Below, piece after piece: positions 17,719 to 24,946 of a DNA stretch of 24,946 bases (position 1 is the first letter of the stretch; the number at the start of each line of letters is the position of its first letter). The position numbers and the translations under genes are program-made. The DNA is from a virus. Below the pieces are notes generated by a model. The model did no database searches and had not been told where the DNA came from. It worked only from the letters and a program-made list of their open reading frames with translations. The DNA lies in IMG/VR virus record IMGVR_UViG_3300009374_000036, positions 1 through 24,946 of that record. The stretch is one strand, 5' to 3'.

Positions 17719-19776
17719 CTACATCTTTTCTGGAAATGTATATGCTCTCCTATCGTTATGAGCAAACACATTATTACTACCAGTTGTTATCGTGATACCA
17801 CATTCATATGAATCACCAATTCTAGCTATTGGTTTATTATTAACGAATACAGTCGGAGAGCCATTAATCAATTTTGTTATATGTTCTGGACAGCCTGCAG
17901 GGGTTGGTTCATATGGATGAGATGTATTCGTATCACTTTCTCTATGGACTGAAATATTATTAACGAATACATTATCACTACCTGTTGCAGTTCTCGGAAT
18001 AACACCACAATGATGTTCACTCACTCTATCATATCCTTTTCTTGCAACAGACGCTTGATATCCATGAGCCCATATATCTCCAGGATCATCTGGTAGAAGT
18101 GCATCTCTATTACTACTACAAGCTGAATGAATACTACCATATATAGAATCATACCAAGATTGAATGAATTCAACTTTTTCATATGATAACACCTCTGGAA
18201 CAAAGTTTGGAAGTTCTTTCAATACATCTAGCACTGTCGCCCCAGGCCCTCGAACGATAATTTCTCCAATTAATCTCATCAACCATTCATCTTCAAAAAA
18301 ACTATTATCATTAAATATTTCCCATATTGGAAGATAAGAACCATCTAGAGGATTATAAAATGGTTTGAACAATTCTAAAAATGACATTACCCCACCGCCA
18401 GATAATGAGTAATATTTAAGATCTCTCATCCAAGATGGAATATATACATCGTTATTTGTATCAAGAGCATATTTTTGAATATCTATAATATCAGATCCAT
18501 TTATTTCTGGTACATCATTTCTTTCAAGTGGATATGTTGTGCCTAATCTATGACCATTTTCGTGAAAAAGTAGTTGTAATATTTCTGTTCCGGCATCAAT
18601 ATTATCACCTATTGGCATAGTAACTAGAAATGCATCTATATTTCCCATATACATTCCATTGACTGCAGCAATATTATCACCTATAGATAGTGATGTTCCC
18701 CAATACCAATTTGTTTTAATTCCCTTTACACCAACATATATTGGTACAGCAGGTGCAGGAAATACTAAATCTCTATTATTCCAAATATCAAAAAAGTTGT
18801 ATTTAAGACTTTTTAATGCTTCAATAATATAATTAGCTATATGCTCTTTTGCTGCATCAAGACTTTGTAGATGATCTGAATAAGGATAATTATTTCCGCT
18901 ACCCAATTCAGCCATTGCTATTGTAGGGGCCAGTGGTGTACCTAATCCACCATATATATCATCTCTTCTATACCAAACTAAATCTCCAGAATAAAATGAA
19001 AAAAATGAATCTGGATAATCACCATCTGGATAGGATCTAACTTCGGATTCTATTCCATCATTTTCGCCAATATCTCTAATATTTTTCCAATTGAGATTTT
19101 TTATATATTCACGTAATTGTTCTTCTTGATCTTGTGATGGAGCTCCACCACAGCTCATATCTATTAATGGGCACGGCCAAGCATCTGTTCCATTAGTTAT
19201 AATTTCTTCTAGTCTATCTGCTCTAGCATTATTTCTATTTTGCCAGGATGGAGTCTGTTGGTTTACAGTCCAAGTTCTTAGATTATTGATTGCTGCTGGC
19301 CAATCACCAGTTGTCATTTGATTAGTAAAATTTGGAAAGGAGTTATTACTACCAAACTGATATATCATATCATACCAGACTGTTTGCACTTCTTCTTGCA
19401 TATTCTCGAATGTACAATTGTTTGTTGGATTAGCATCATTCCAATAAATTGTTGATTTATTCAAGAATATTGTATAAATCCAATCCCATAATAGATCGGA
19501 TTCTGTAATAGTCAATGGATACCAAGTTGGGTTGGCAGCCACTATTTGATTTATTTTAGAATTTACGTGTGAAGATGATCCAGTGATATGTTGAAATATT
19601 TCTACTTTATCACGTAATGTTTTATTGGTTTGTTGTTCTAAAAGATCAAACTCAGATGTAGATCTAGCATTAGTATTTACACCAGGGCCTATACTAACTT
19701 TACCCTCATCAAAATAAGGATTTAATCCAGGGCCTTCATTCCCTTTAATAAAATTAATATCAATATTAATAGGCAT
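17719..19776 (-). CDS. PAAR-repeat spike-tip protein fused to a putative HExxH metallopeptidase
   Basis: A 685-residue protein. The C-terminus (about 580-675) is a PAAR domain: EHHCG (587-591), then GSDNVFVNN (599-607), AGCPEHITK, then GSPTVFVNNKPIARIGDSYE (639-658) and TTGSNNVFAHN. PAAR domains form the sharp zinc-bound cone that caps the gp5 or VgrG needle (gp5.4 in T4). Residues 1-570 are extra. They hold FHENGHRLGTTY (404-415), an HExxHxxG zinc-peptidase motif in which Tyr replaces the usual third metzincin ligand. About 50 residues later, SGGGVMSF (459-466) could be a Met-turn. No signal peptide is visible, as expected for a particle protein. The peptidase fold and activity are inference; the PAAR call is firm. 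It starts four bases after the 568-residue gene with a weak ribosome binding site, so translation may be coupled. Confidence 0.8.
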   Translation of the reverse strand: MPINIDINFIKGNEGPGLNPYFDEGKVSIGPGVNTNARSTSEFDLLEQQTNKTLRDKVEIFQHITGSSSHVNSKINQIVAANPTWYPLTITESDLLWDWIYTIFLNKSTIYWNDANPTNNCTFENMQEEVQTVWYDMIYQFGSNNSFPNFTNQMTTGDWPAAINNLRTWTVNQQTPSWQNRNNARADRLEEIITNGTDAWPCPLIDMSCGGAPSQDQEEQLREYIKNLNWKNIRDIGENDGIESEVRSYPDGDYPDSFFSFYSGDLVWYRRDDIYGGLGTPLAPTIAMAELGSGNNYPYSDHLQSLDAAKEHIANYIIEALKSLKYNFFDIWNNRDLVFPAPAVPIYVGVKGIKTNWYWGTSLSIGDNIAAVNGMYMGNIDAFLVTMPIGDNIDAGTEILQLLFHENGHRLGTTYPLERNDVPEINGSDIIDIQKYALDTNNDVYIPSWMRDLKYYSLSGGGVMSFLELFKPFYNPLDGSYLPIWEIFNDNSFFEDEWLMRLIGEIIVRGPGATVLDVLKELPNFVPEVLSYEKVEFIQSWYDSIYGSIHSACSSNRDALLPDDPGDIWAHGYQASVARKGYDRVSEHHCGVIPRTATGSDNVFVNNISVHRESDTNTSHPYEPTPAGCPEHITKLINGSPTVFVNNKPIARIGDSYECGITITTGSNNVFAHNDRRAYTFPEKM

Positions 19777-19780
19777 TTTT

Positions 19781-21487
19781 TTATATTACCACATCAGATT
19801 TTTTAACCCAGTCAAATCCATTCATATTATAACATTCAGCTTGTTCAATATCTAAATATGTACGAATCACTCCATCTTTATTTACAAAGCAATCACCTTT
19901 TGGTAATATAGCATCATCTTCATACACTTTCACTGTCCAGGAAGACCACTTTCCAGCATACTTTTCACAAGTTGCTTTTCCTTTTGGATATTCTCCAATA
20001 ATTAATTTACCATATTTCTCAAGTATAACATTTTTAACTTTTTCACTTGCTCTAGTGAAATCACAAAACGTTTTTTCTGATGTATTTAATGGTACTGGTT
20101 TCTCTTCTTTCTTAGGTTTAATATCTGTTACTTGAGTTGGAGTTCTTAAACAAGTATTATCAAATCCTTCTTGAATCCATTGTGTCTGATACGCTTCATC
20201 TGCATCTGCATTTTTGATATTAATACTAGAACTTGAATCATTATCTTTAACGATTTTACCAAATAGAGTATGAACTTGTTCTTCAGCTTCCACTAATGAT
20301 GATTTTGCTGCACCCTCAAATTTACTAACATCTGGAGCCCAACTTTTCCATTGTGCTACCTCTGCATCTGAAATTTCTCTACATACCCATTTACCATTTG
20401 AATTTAAGCATTCATCTTTTCCTGATGCGAATGGATCACCACCTTGACATACACAAGATTGATTTGTTGATACTAATGCTTCTTGTTTCTTATATTTACG
20501 ACAGTCAGCAGGATTTGTCCATTGATCAACATTAACAATATCATCCAATTCACTAATAGAATGATTAACACTTTGTTCTGAAAATTCAACATCCCAAGAT
20601 TTAATAGATTCTTGATGCACTTTAGGTAATGACAAAAGAATTTCTTGTGAATCTAATGGTCGTAAATTATCAATTGATTTTGGTACAGATCCAATTGGTG
20701 TTGAAGATTTATTACCAGCAATTGTATTGATTGTCGGTATTTTAATACCATCTTTGAATAAATTTCCTGAAGATTTATCAAGAAATGAACTAATAGTTTC
20801 TTGCATTTCATTTGTTGAAGATGATGATTCAGGAATTTCATTCATATTTGCGAATGGTCCACCAAGAATAGAAGTTGTAAATTTTTGCATACTTTCTACT
20901 TCAGCTGCAGATACTTCTCTACATACCCAAGAACCACCACTAGATAAACATTCATTCTCTCCTGATGCGAATGGATCACCACCTTGACATACACAAGAAG
21001 TATTTTCTTTTTGAGGTTCTGATACTACAATATTTTTTTTGAATGACTCTGATGATACCTTAGATGATAATACTGATTCTGATATATCACTATCAAACTT
21101 ATCGAATATATCAATAAACGATCCTTTCTGATCTTCTGGAATAAATGATGATAATTGTTCTCCCTCTGATAATTTCAAATTATCAGAAATGATATCTTTT
21201 TGAGAGAATATATTTTCTAATCCAGACGATATTCCAGGATTAGTTTTTATATTACCACCTAATGAATTCGTGATAGATGACTGAAAAGATGAACTATCAC
21301 TAAATGAGGGTAATGATTCTTTTGAAAATCCAAATGACTTACCAATCCCTTCGATATCAAGTGAACTGCCCTCACTTAATGCTCCGCCCCAAGATTTATT
21401 AGACGATATATGTTCACTTAAAGATGAACTTGTAATTTTATCTTTAATAGAAGCAGAATTTTTAATTATATTATCAAAAAAACTCAT
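19781..21487 (-). CDS. Ser-rich baseplate-associated protein with duplicated Cys module, function unknown
   Basis: I do not recognise this 568-residue protein. Residues 1-160 are very rich in Ser, Ile, Asp and Lys with no clear domain, perhaps extended or fibrous. Two near-identical units, residues 165-189 and 345-369, have the layout C-x-C-x(12)-C-x(8)-C and share SCVCQGGDPFASG, a Gly/Ser/Trp turn and WVCRE. They lie exactly 180 residues apart. The C-terminus carries looser units (TCEKYAGKW at 506-514; ECYNMNGFDW at 551-560). Similar units recur in the giant gp7-position protein. It lies between gp5 and the PAAR gene, abutting gp5 with no gap, so a spike-linked role (decoration, chaperone or delivered cargo) is plausible but unproven. 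An AGGA ribosome binding site supports the start. Confidence 0.75.
   Translation of the reverse strand: MSFFDNIIKNSASIKDKITSSSLSEHISSNKSWGGALSEGSSLDIEGIGKSFGFSKESLPSFSDSSSFQSSITNSLGGNIKTNPGISSGLENIFSQKDIISDNLKLSEGEQLSSFIPEDQKGSFIDIFDKFDSDISESVLSSKVSSESFKKNIVVSEPQKENTSCVCQGGDPFASGENECLSSGGSWVCREVSAAEVESMQKFTTSILGGPFANMNEIPESSSSTNEMQETISSFLDKSSGNLFKDGIKIPTINTIAGNKSSTPIGSVPKSIDNLRPLDSQEILLSLPKVHQESIKSWDVEFSEQSVNHSISELDDIVNVDQWTNPADCRKYKKQEALVSTNQSCVCQGGDPFASGKDECLNSNGKWVCREISDAEVAQWKSWAPDVSKFEGAAKSSLVEAEEQVHTLFGKIVKDNDSSSSINIKNADADEAYQTQWIQEGFDNTCLRTPTQVTDIKPKKEEKPVPLNTSEKTFCDFTRASEKVKNVILEKYGKLIIGEYPKGKATCEKYAGKWSSWTVKVYEDDAILPKGDCFVNKDGVIRTYLDIEQAECYNMNGFDWVKKSDVVI
20375..20458 (-). repeat. 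Direct repeat copy 2, encoding Cys module
   Basis: This 84-base unit encodes the second Cys module of the 568-residue protein. Its partner lies exactly 540 bases away at 20915-20998. The stretch 20420-20458 is identical to 20960-20998 over 39 bases, and the other end shares TTCTCTACATACCCA (plus strand), while the middle differs. Near-perfect DNA identity in an otherwise divergent protein suggests recent duplication or gene conversion. Confidence 0.9.
20915..20998 (-). repeat. Direct repeat copy 1, encoding Cys module
   Basis: Partner of the repeat at 20375-20458. It encodes the first C-x-C...C...C module (residues 165-189). The 39-base core at 20960-20998 is identical in both copies. Confidence 0.9.
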
Positions 21488-22702
21488 TTACCTGTCCTTA
21501 TTTAAGTGAATATGTCTAGCTGTAATTTCAGTATTAAGAACAGAATCTATTTCTATTCTTTCGTTTACATCGTGTGTATATTGTCCATAATTGTGTATTT
21601 GATAATCTGATGTAGTATCAATGAACCAAGCACCCTTCCCATTTGATTTATCATTTGATCGACTTGACCCAATACTCCAATTCATATTACCATCTACTTG
21701 AACGTTCCAATCACCGTGAATATGTTGTTGTAGTGTACCACCAATTTCTAAAAAGCATTGTTTATCAACTTTGATGTTAGCATTACCTTCAACATTAATC
21801 GTTAAGTTTCCACGATCACCACTAGGTTCTTTTGCAGAACCTTCAACTGTATCTTTAATTAGAATAAAAGTATCACCACATATGATCTCATAATTATTGT
21901 TATATACTTTACGTACCATTTTACCATCAGGATACATTTCAAAGAATGTTCCTGATCTATGACATAAATGAATTCTTTCGTGTTCTCTAGTATCATCAAA
22001 CTCCATTACGTGACCACTTTCAGTTTCAGTAACATGATTGAAAGGATATCTAGCATTATAGGGTGAATGTGGTTCATTCCATAATTGATCACTACCAAAG
22101 AGCATTTGATTTTCAGAAAGCGCAAATCGTCCTTTAGTATCCCAACTATCTTTCTTTCTTCTTGCTAGTGTTTTATGTTCACCTAATTTTGTCTTATATT
22201 TTTTATGAGTTTCTGGATCTACCCATTCATCAATTGATTCATTTCCACTCTCTGGATTAATTCCTCTAGCTAATCTATTTGTATCTGGTTCGTTGAGATG
22301 ATCTTTTCTAGGATATATTTTATTTGGATCATTAAACCCATCATCTCTTGCTGGCTCTGTTGGAATTCCAGGTAATGTTCCAATAATGATGGGTGATTGA
22401 GCCATATCACCATCAAGAAAATATCCAATAACGTGTGATCCCTCAACTATTCCAACAGGCGCTTCACCAACTCCACTAATTGATGCTGATGTAACGGGCA
22501 TCATAACTTGAGCCCAAGGAAGATGATCAGTTGGTATACCTTCTGTTTCAGTTGTTGAATTTCTTCTAGAAGAGTGTAATCCAATAACTCGTACTTTAAC
22601 TCTTCCTAATCGTGCAGGATCATTTCTACTTTCAACAACACCATGAAACATTGAGAAATTTTGTATATCTTTAAATTGTGATGATAAAAAACTATCTGAC
22701 AT
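21488..22702 (-). CDS. gp5: Baseplate hub and spike protein gp5, lacking the lysozyme domain
   Basis: The 404-residue product has three parts. Residues 18-115 are an OB-fold like that of gp5 and VgrG (FHGVVESRNDPARLGRVKVR, LPWAQVMMPVTS, GSHVIGYFLDGD, SPIIIGTLPG). Residues 116-225 are a linker with GFNDPNKIYPR and LNEPDTNRLARG, shared with cyanophage gp5 as I recall it. Residues 226-404 have the beta-helix start (TESGHVMEFDDTREHERIHL, RSGTFFEMYPDGKM) and short-strand repeats ending in TARHIHLNK. T4 gp5 (575 residues) has a lysozyme between the OB-fold and the helix; nothing like it is present here. The protein should trimerise on the gp27-like hub and end in a needle capped by the PAAR protein. 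An AAAGGA site and a four-base gap support the start. Confidence 0.9.
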   Translation of the reverse strand: MSDSFLSSQFKDIQNFSMFHGVVESRNDPARLGRVKVRVIGLHSSRRNSTTETEGIPTDHLPWAQVMMPVTSASISGVGEAPVGIVEGSHVIGYFLDGDMAQSPIIIGTLPGIPTEPARDDGFNDPNKIYPRKDHLNEPDTNRLARGINPESGNESIDEWVDPETHKKYKTKLGEHKTLARRKKDSWDTKGRFALSENQMLFGSDQLWNEPHSPYNARYPFNHVTETESGHVMEFDDTREHERIHLCHRSGTFFEMYPDGKMVRKVYNNNYEIICGDTFILIKDTVEGSAKEPSGDRGNLTINVEGNANIKVDKQCFLEIGGTLQQHIHGDWNVQVDGNMNWSIGSSRSNDKSNGKGAWFIDTTSDYQIHNYGQYTHDVNERIEIDSVLNTEITARHIHLNKDR

Positions 22703-22706
22703 AATA

Positions 22707-23948
22707 TTATCCTTTACTCATATCATAAAACGACTCTTTTCTAAGTTCTAGATTTGTCGTATGGGCAATCTTTCCTGGTTTATCTGATGGAGTTATAGTA
22801 TGTGTAACTGACCATATCAACCACTTTCCTGCATATTGTCTATCATATAAAACTTCTTTAGCATCTCCTGATGGTGTTGTATTAGATGTTGATTTTAGAT
22901 TTAATGATATTGGAGCTCCAAGTACAATGAACGTATTACTACCTAATGTAACATTTAATATATGTTGATTCCAGTTGTACATTTTTTGTTCTCTCTGCAT
23001 CATATACTCATCAACTTTATTATATGGACTTTCTGGTATTTTCGGAAACATATTGAATGCTCCATTACTAATACTTACATTATCACTAGAATGAATTGGA
23101 TTTTTACCAGAGACTGCCCCTGAATTATTATAATTATTCCATTCAGAATGATAATCTAATGTATGATGTTCTATCTTTTTCTTAATTGGATTATATGTAC
23201 ATAGATTATTTTTCAATGCTCCCTTTCTTTGCGCTTGTAATGCATCACCACATTTTACAATAGAATATCCTAATGCTCTCCATCTATTACCTAGCATTTT
23301 ATTACTATCAGCTGTGTTAAAATTTATTGCAGCAATTGGATCTTCTGAAATTAGTGAAGATAATGTGACAAACATATATCCAAATCTATTTTCAAAAAAT
23401 ACATAATCTGTATATCCGTTAGTAGATATTGCAGTTCTTAAAAGAAATTTGATTGCTGCCAGCGGAGATAAATTTGGTATAATAATTGTCTTTGAGTATT
23501 TGGATAACTCAGCTCCAACCATCCCATCTGTATCTCCAAGTGCTTCATAACAAATTTGTTTAACAATTTCAGATTCAGTTTCTACATATGATTTACTAAT
23601 ACGTATATTAGAATTAATATATTGTATAGGTGATATTAAATCTAATCTTAAAAATTTTCCACGATTGATCTCAGTTTCTGATGCACTATTTATTTTGAAT
23701 GTTTTTTGTATCTCTGGTGCGTTTTCATCTGATCGAAATGCTATGTATAGATATTCATCTCCGATTATGGGTAGTTCAGCCCTTAAATTTTGTTGTTCAT
23801 CTCGTAATATTAATTCACCATATGTTGGACCATCAATAGTTTCTATTATCGAAATGCTATTCAATATATTTGAAACGTCAATATGCTCTCCATTAAATCG
23901 CACAAGACTTAATGCTGTTAGATTTCCATATTGCTCAATTAATGCCAT
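22707..23948 (-). CDS. gp27: Baseplate hub protein, gp27-like
   Basis: The 413-residue product is close to T4 gp27 (391). The N-terminus (SLVRFNGEHIDVSNILNSIS, then TIDGPTYGELILRDEQQNLR, then GDEYLYIAFRSD) follows the first tube-like beta domain of the gp27/VgrG hub. SPLAAIKFLLRTAIS (near 175-189) followed by YVFFENRFGYMFVTLSSL matches the hub's second domain. The C-terminus (GKWLIWSVTHTI) resembles other hub proteins that end in a tube-domain strand. It lies directly before gp5, its expected trimeric partner. Only two bases separate it from gp53, and its own ribosome binding site is weak, suggesting coupled translation. The gp27 name rests on pattern memory and position. Confidence 0.75.
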   Translation of the reverse strand: MALIEQYGNLTALSLVRFNGEHIDVSNILNSISIIETIDGPTYGELILRDEQQNLRAELPIIGDEYLYIAFRSDENAPEIQKTFKINSASETEINRGKFLRLDLISPIQYINSNIRISKSYVETESEIVKQICYEALGDTDGMVGAELSKYSKTIIIPNLSPLAAIKFLLRTAISTNGYTDYVFFENRFGYMFVTLSSLISEDPIAAINFNTADSNKMLGNRWRALGYSIVKCGDALQAQRKGALKNNLCTYNPIKKKIEHHTLDYHSEWNNYNNSGAVSGKNPIHSSDNVSISNGAFNMFPKIPESPYNKVDEYMMQREQKMYNWNQHILNVTLGSNTFIVLGAPISLNLKSTSNTTPSGDAKEVLYDRQYAGKWLIWSVTHTITPSDKPGKIAHTTNLELRKESFYDMSKG

Positions 23949-23950
23949 TA

Positions 23951-24439
23951 TTATTTACTCATTAATTCATTAAATTGAGAAACAAATGTTGATAGATATT
24001 TCTTATTCAATATTTTTAAGTTGCGTTTTGCATCATTTATAAACATTGCATTCTCTAAATTTGTTATTGGTATTGCGTTTGGATAATCAGCATCTACCAT
24101 TCTTTCATTATTAGGATCTTCATAATGATGAAGTTCATTATGTTTACCCTTACCATAAATTTCAGTGACATACTTAAAAACTTCATCTTCTTGTAATACC
24201 CAATCATAATATGGGTCAATAACATTATTCATTAATAGTATAACCCAATAGTATTGTGGATCACCATATATATTGTTCGACAATTGTTCAGGTGTCATAA
24301 ATTCTTTTAATATGAACTCATAAAAGTATGATGTATTGTTTATTATATCTTGTAAAACAATAGATCTACTAATGATATTTGTCGCATATTTACCATCATA
24401 TCCATTTATTGTGAAATTTTTGAAATAATTTTTACTCAT
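23951..24439 (-). CDS. gp53: Baseplate wedge protein gp53
   Basis: The 162-residue product is a little shorter than T4 gp53 (196). Family features are YFYEFILKEFMTPEQLSNNI (38-57), then YGDPQYYWVILLMNNVIDPY (58-77) and the DW pair after it; this Gly-Asp-Pro, Tyr and Trp pattern is typical of gp53. In T4 it binds the inner wedge and completes the star baseplate. The ATG overlaps the previous stop by one base (TAATG), with a GGAAGG ribosome binding site six bases upstream, inside the preceding gene. Confidence 0.9.
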   Translation of the reverse strand: MSKNYFKNFTINGYDGKYATNIISRSIVLQDIINNTSYFYEFILKEFMTPEQLSNNIYGDPQYYWVILLMNNVIDPYYDWVLQEDEVFKYVTEIYGKGKHNELHHYEDPNNERMVDADYPNAIPITNLENAMFINDAKRNLKILNKKYLSTFVSQFNELMSK

Positions 24440-24946
24440 TAGTAACCTTCCATTAAATCATCTTTAGTTATCATATCAACTTCTTGGAATCTCAAATCCA
24501 TCTGAACATCTACTGGAAAACCATTTTCAAATGTTGCCCAAAGTGCTTGTGGTGTATAGTTTACACTCACATTAGTTAATGCGCTCCAAGTAGTCTTAAA
24601 TAATAATGAATTAACTTCACCTGAACTATCTCCACTCTTAGTATTACCAAAATGAATTTTCCATAATTCAGGATATTGTAACAGGAATCCAGCCGTATCT
24701 TTTATTATTTGTGAGGATGAATGATATCTAAATAGAAAAATAATTCTAATCACCTCTTCAACTTCTAATTTTGAAGTTGGTTGAAATCTAAATGACATTT
24801 CAAATTGTCTTAGATTTGTTCTTTTAAATGTTAATCCTAATCGTGGATTTATAACTTGACCTATAGATTGCTCTCTAGATCTAAGAGAAAGACCTTCTGA
24901 TACTTTTGACACCATCTGACCTATTAGTTGTTTCCCTATAACCTCG
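24439..24946 (-). CDS. gp48: Baseplate tail-tube cap protein, gp48/gp54 type, partial
   Basis: The frame stays open to the right edge: codons before the Met at 24913-24915 read EVIGKQLIGQ, so that Met is probably internal and the N-terminal half lies outside the window. The visible C-terminal part has the tube-like fold pattern of baseplate-tube junction proteins: GLTFKRTNLRQFEMSFRFQP, then EEVIRIIFLFRYH, then FLLQYPELWKIHF, then VNYTPQALWATFENGFPVDV and LRFQEVDMI. gp48 caps the hub and nucleates the tail tube in T4, with gp54 above it. The choice between gp48 and gp54 is from memory. It overlaps gp53 by one base. Confidence 0.75.
   Translation of the reverse strand, partial: EVIGKQLIGQMVSKVSEGLSLRSREQSIGQVINPRLGLTFKRTNLRQFEMSFRFQPTSKLEVEEVIRIIFLFRYHSSSQIIKDTAGFLLQYPELWKIHFGNTKSGDSSGEVNSLLFKTTWSALTNVSVNYTPQALWATFENGFPVDVQMDLRFQEVDMITKDDLMEGY

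Noticed and set aside
20375-20998. Repeats considered as a CRISPR or attachment-site pair
   Set aside because: Only two copies, 540 bases apart, in frame within one gene and encoding the same Cys module; a coding duplication explains them.
23665-23973. A 102-codon plus-strand ORF antisense to the hub gene
   Set aside because: Overlaps a confident hub coding region and its start; no family features.

Overview
This window is a baseplate module of a T4-like (myovirus) tailed phage. All genes lie on the minus strand and are read from right to left. Base composition is roughly one third G+C by eye. The gene set and the style of the large proteins resemble T4-type phages of marine and other AT-rich bacteria (cyanophage or pelagiphage relatives). 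The host cannot be fixed from the window, so that placement is an inference. No tRNA, integrase, insertion sequence or CRISPR array is visible.

Layout in transcription order: the C-terminal part of a tail-tube cap protein (gp48/gp54 type) enters from the right edge. It is followed by wedge gp53, a gp27-like hub, gp5 (hub and spike, without a lysozyme domain), a 568-residue Ser-rich protein with two copies of a Cys module, a PAAR protein fused to a putative zinc metallopeptidase, wedge gp25, wedge gp6, a 2,720-residue protein in the gp7 position, and wedge gp8. The last gene is a giant DUF4815-like structural protein whose open frame covers positions 6360 down to 1 and leaves the window without a stop, giving at least 2,120 residues. 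Genes overlap by one base, abut or lie within 15 bases of each other, with one exception. The 41-base gap before gp25 carries a perfect T4-type late promoter box (TATAAATA). No stretch over 300 bases lacks a gene.

How the parts fit: gp6, gp7, gp8, gp25 and gp53 are wedge components around the hub (gp27, gp5). The gp5 needle is normally capped by a PAAR protein, which enters the envelope first. The giant distal proteins would sit at the baseplate rim, where T4 carries gp9 to gp12.

Four things stand out. (1) The gp7-position protein contains about 14 FG-GAP (integrin-alpha-like) repeats, enough for two seven-bladed propellers. (2) A small Cys/Trp module (C, three to eight residues, then W) occurs about twelve times in that protein and four times in the 568-residue protein. 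(3) The PAAR cap carries an N-terminal HExxH peptidase while gp5 has lost its lysozyme, which suggests that the envelope-opening activity has moved or changed. (4) The first 6.4 kb, which has only short complete ORFs, is a single very long open frame.
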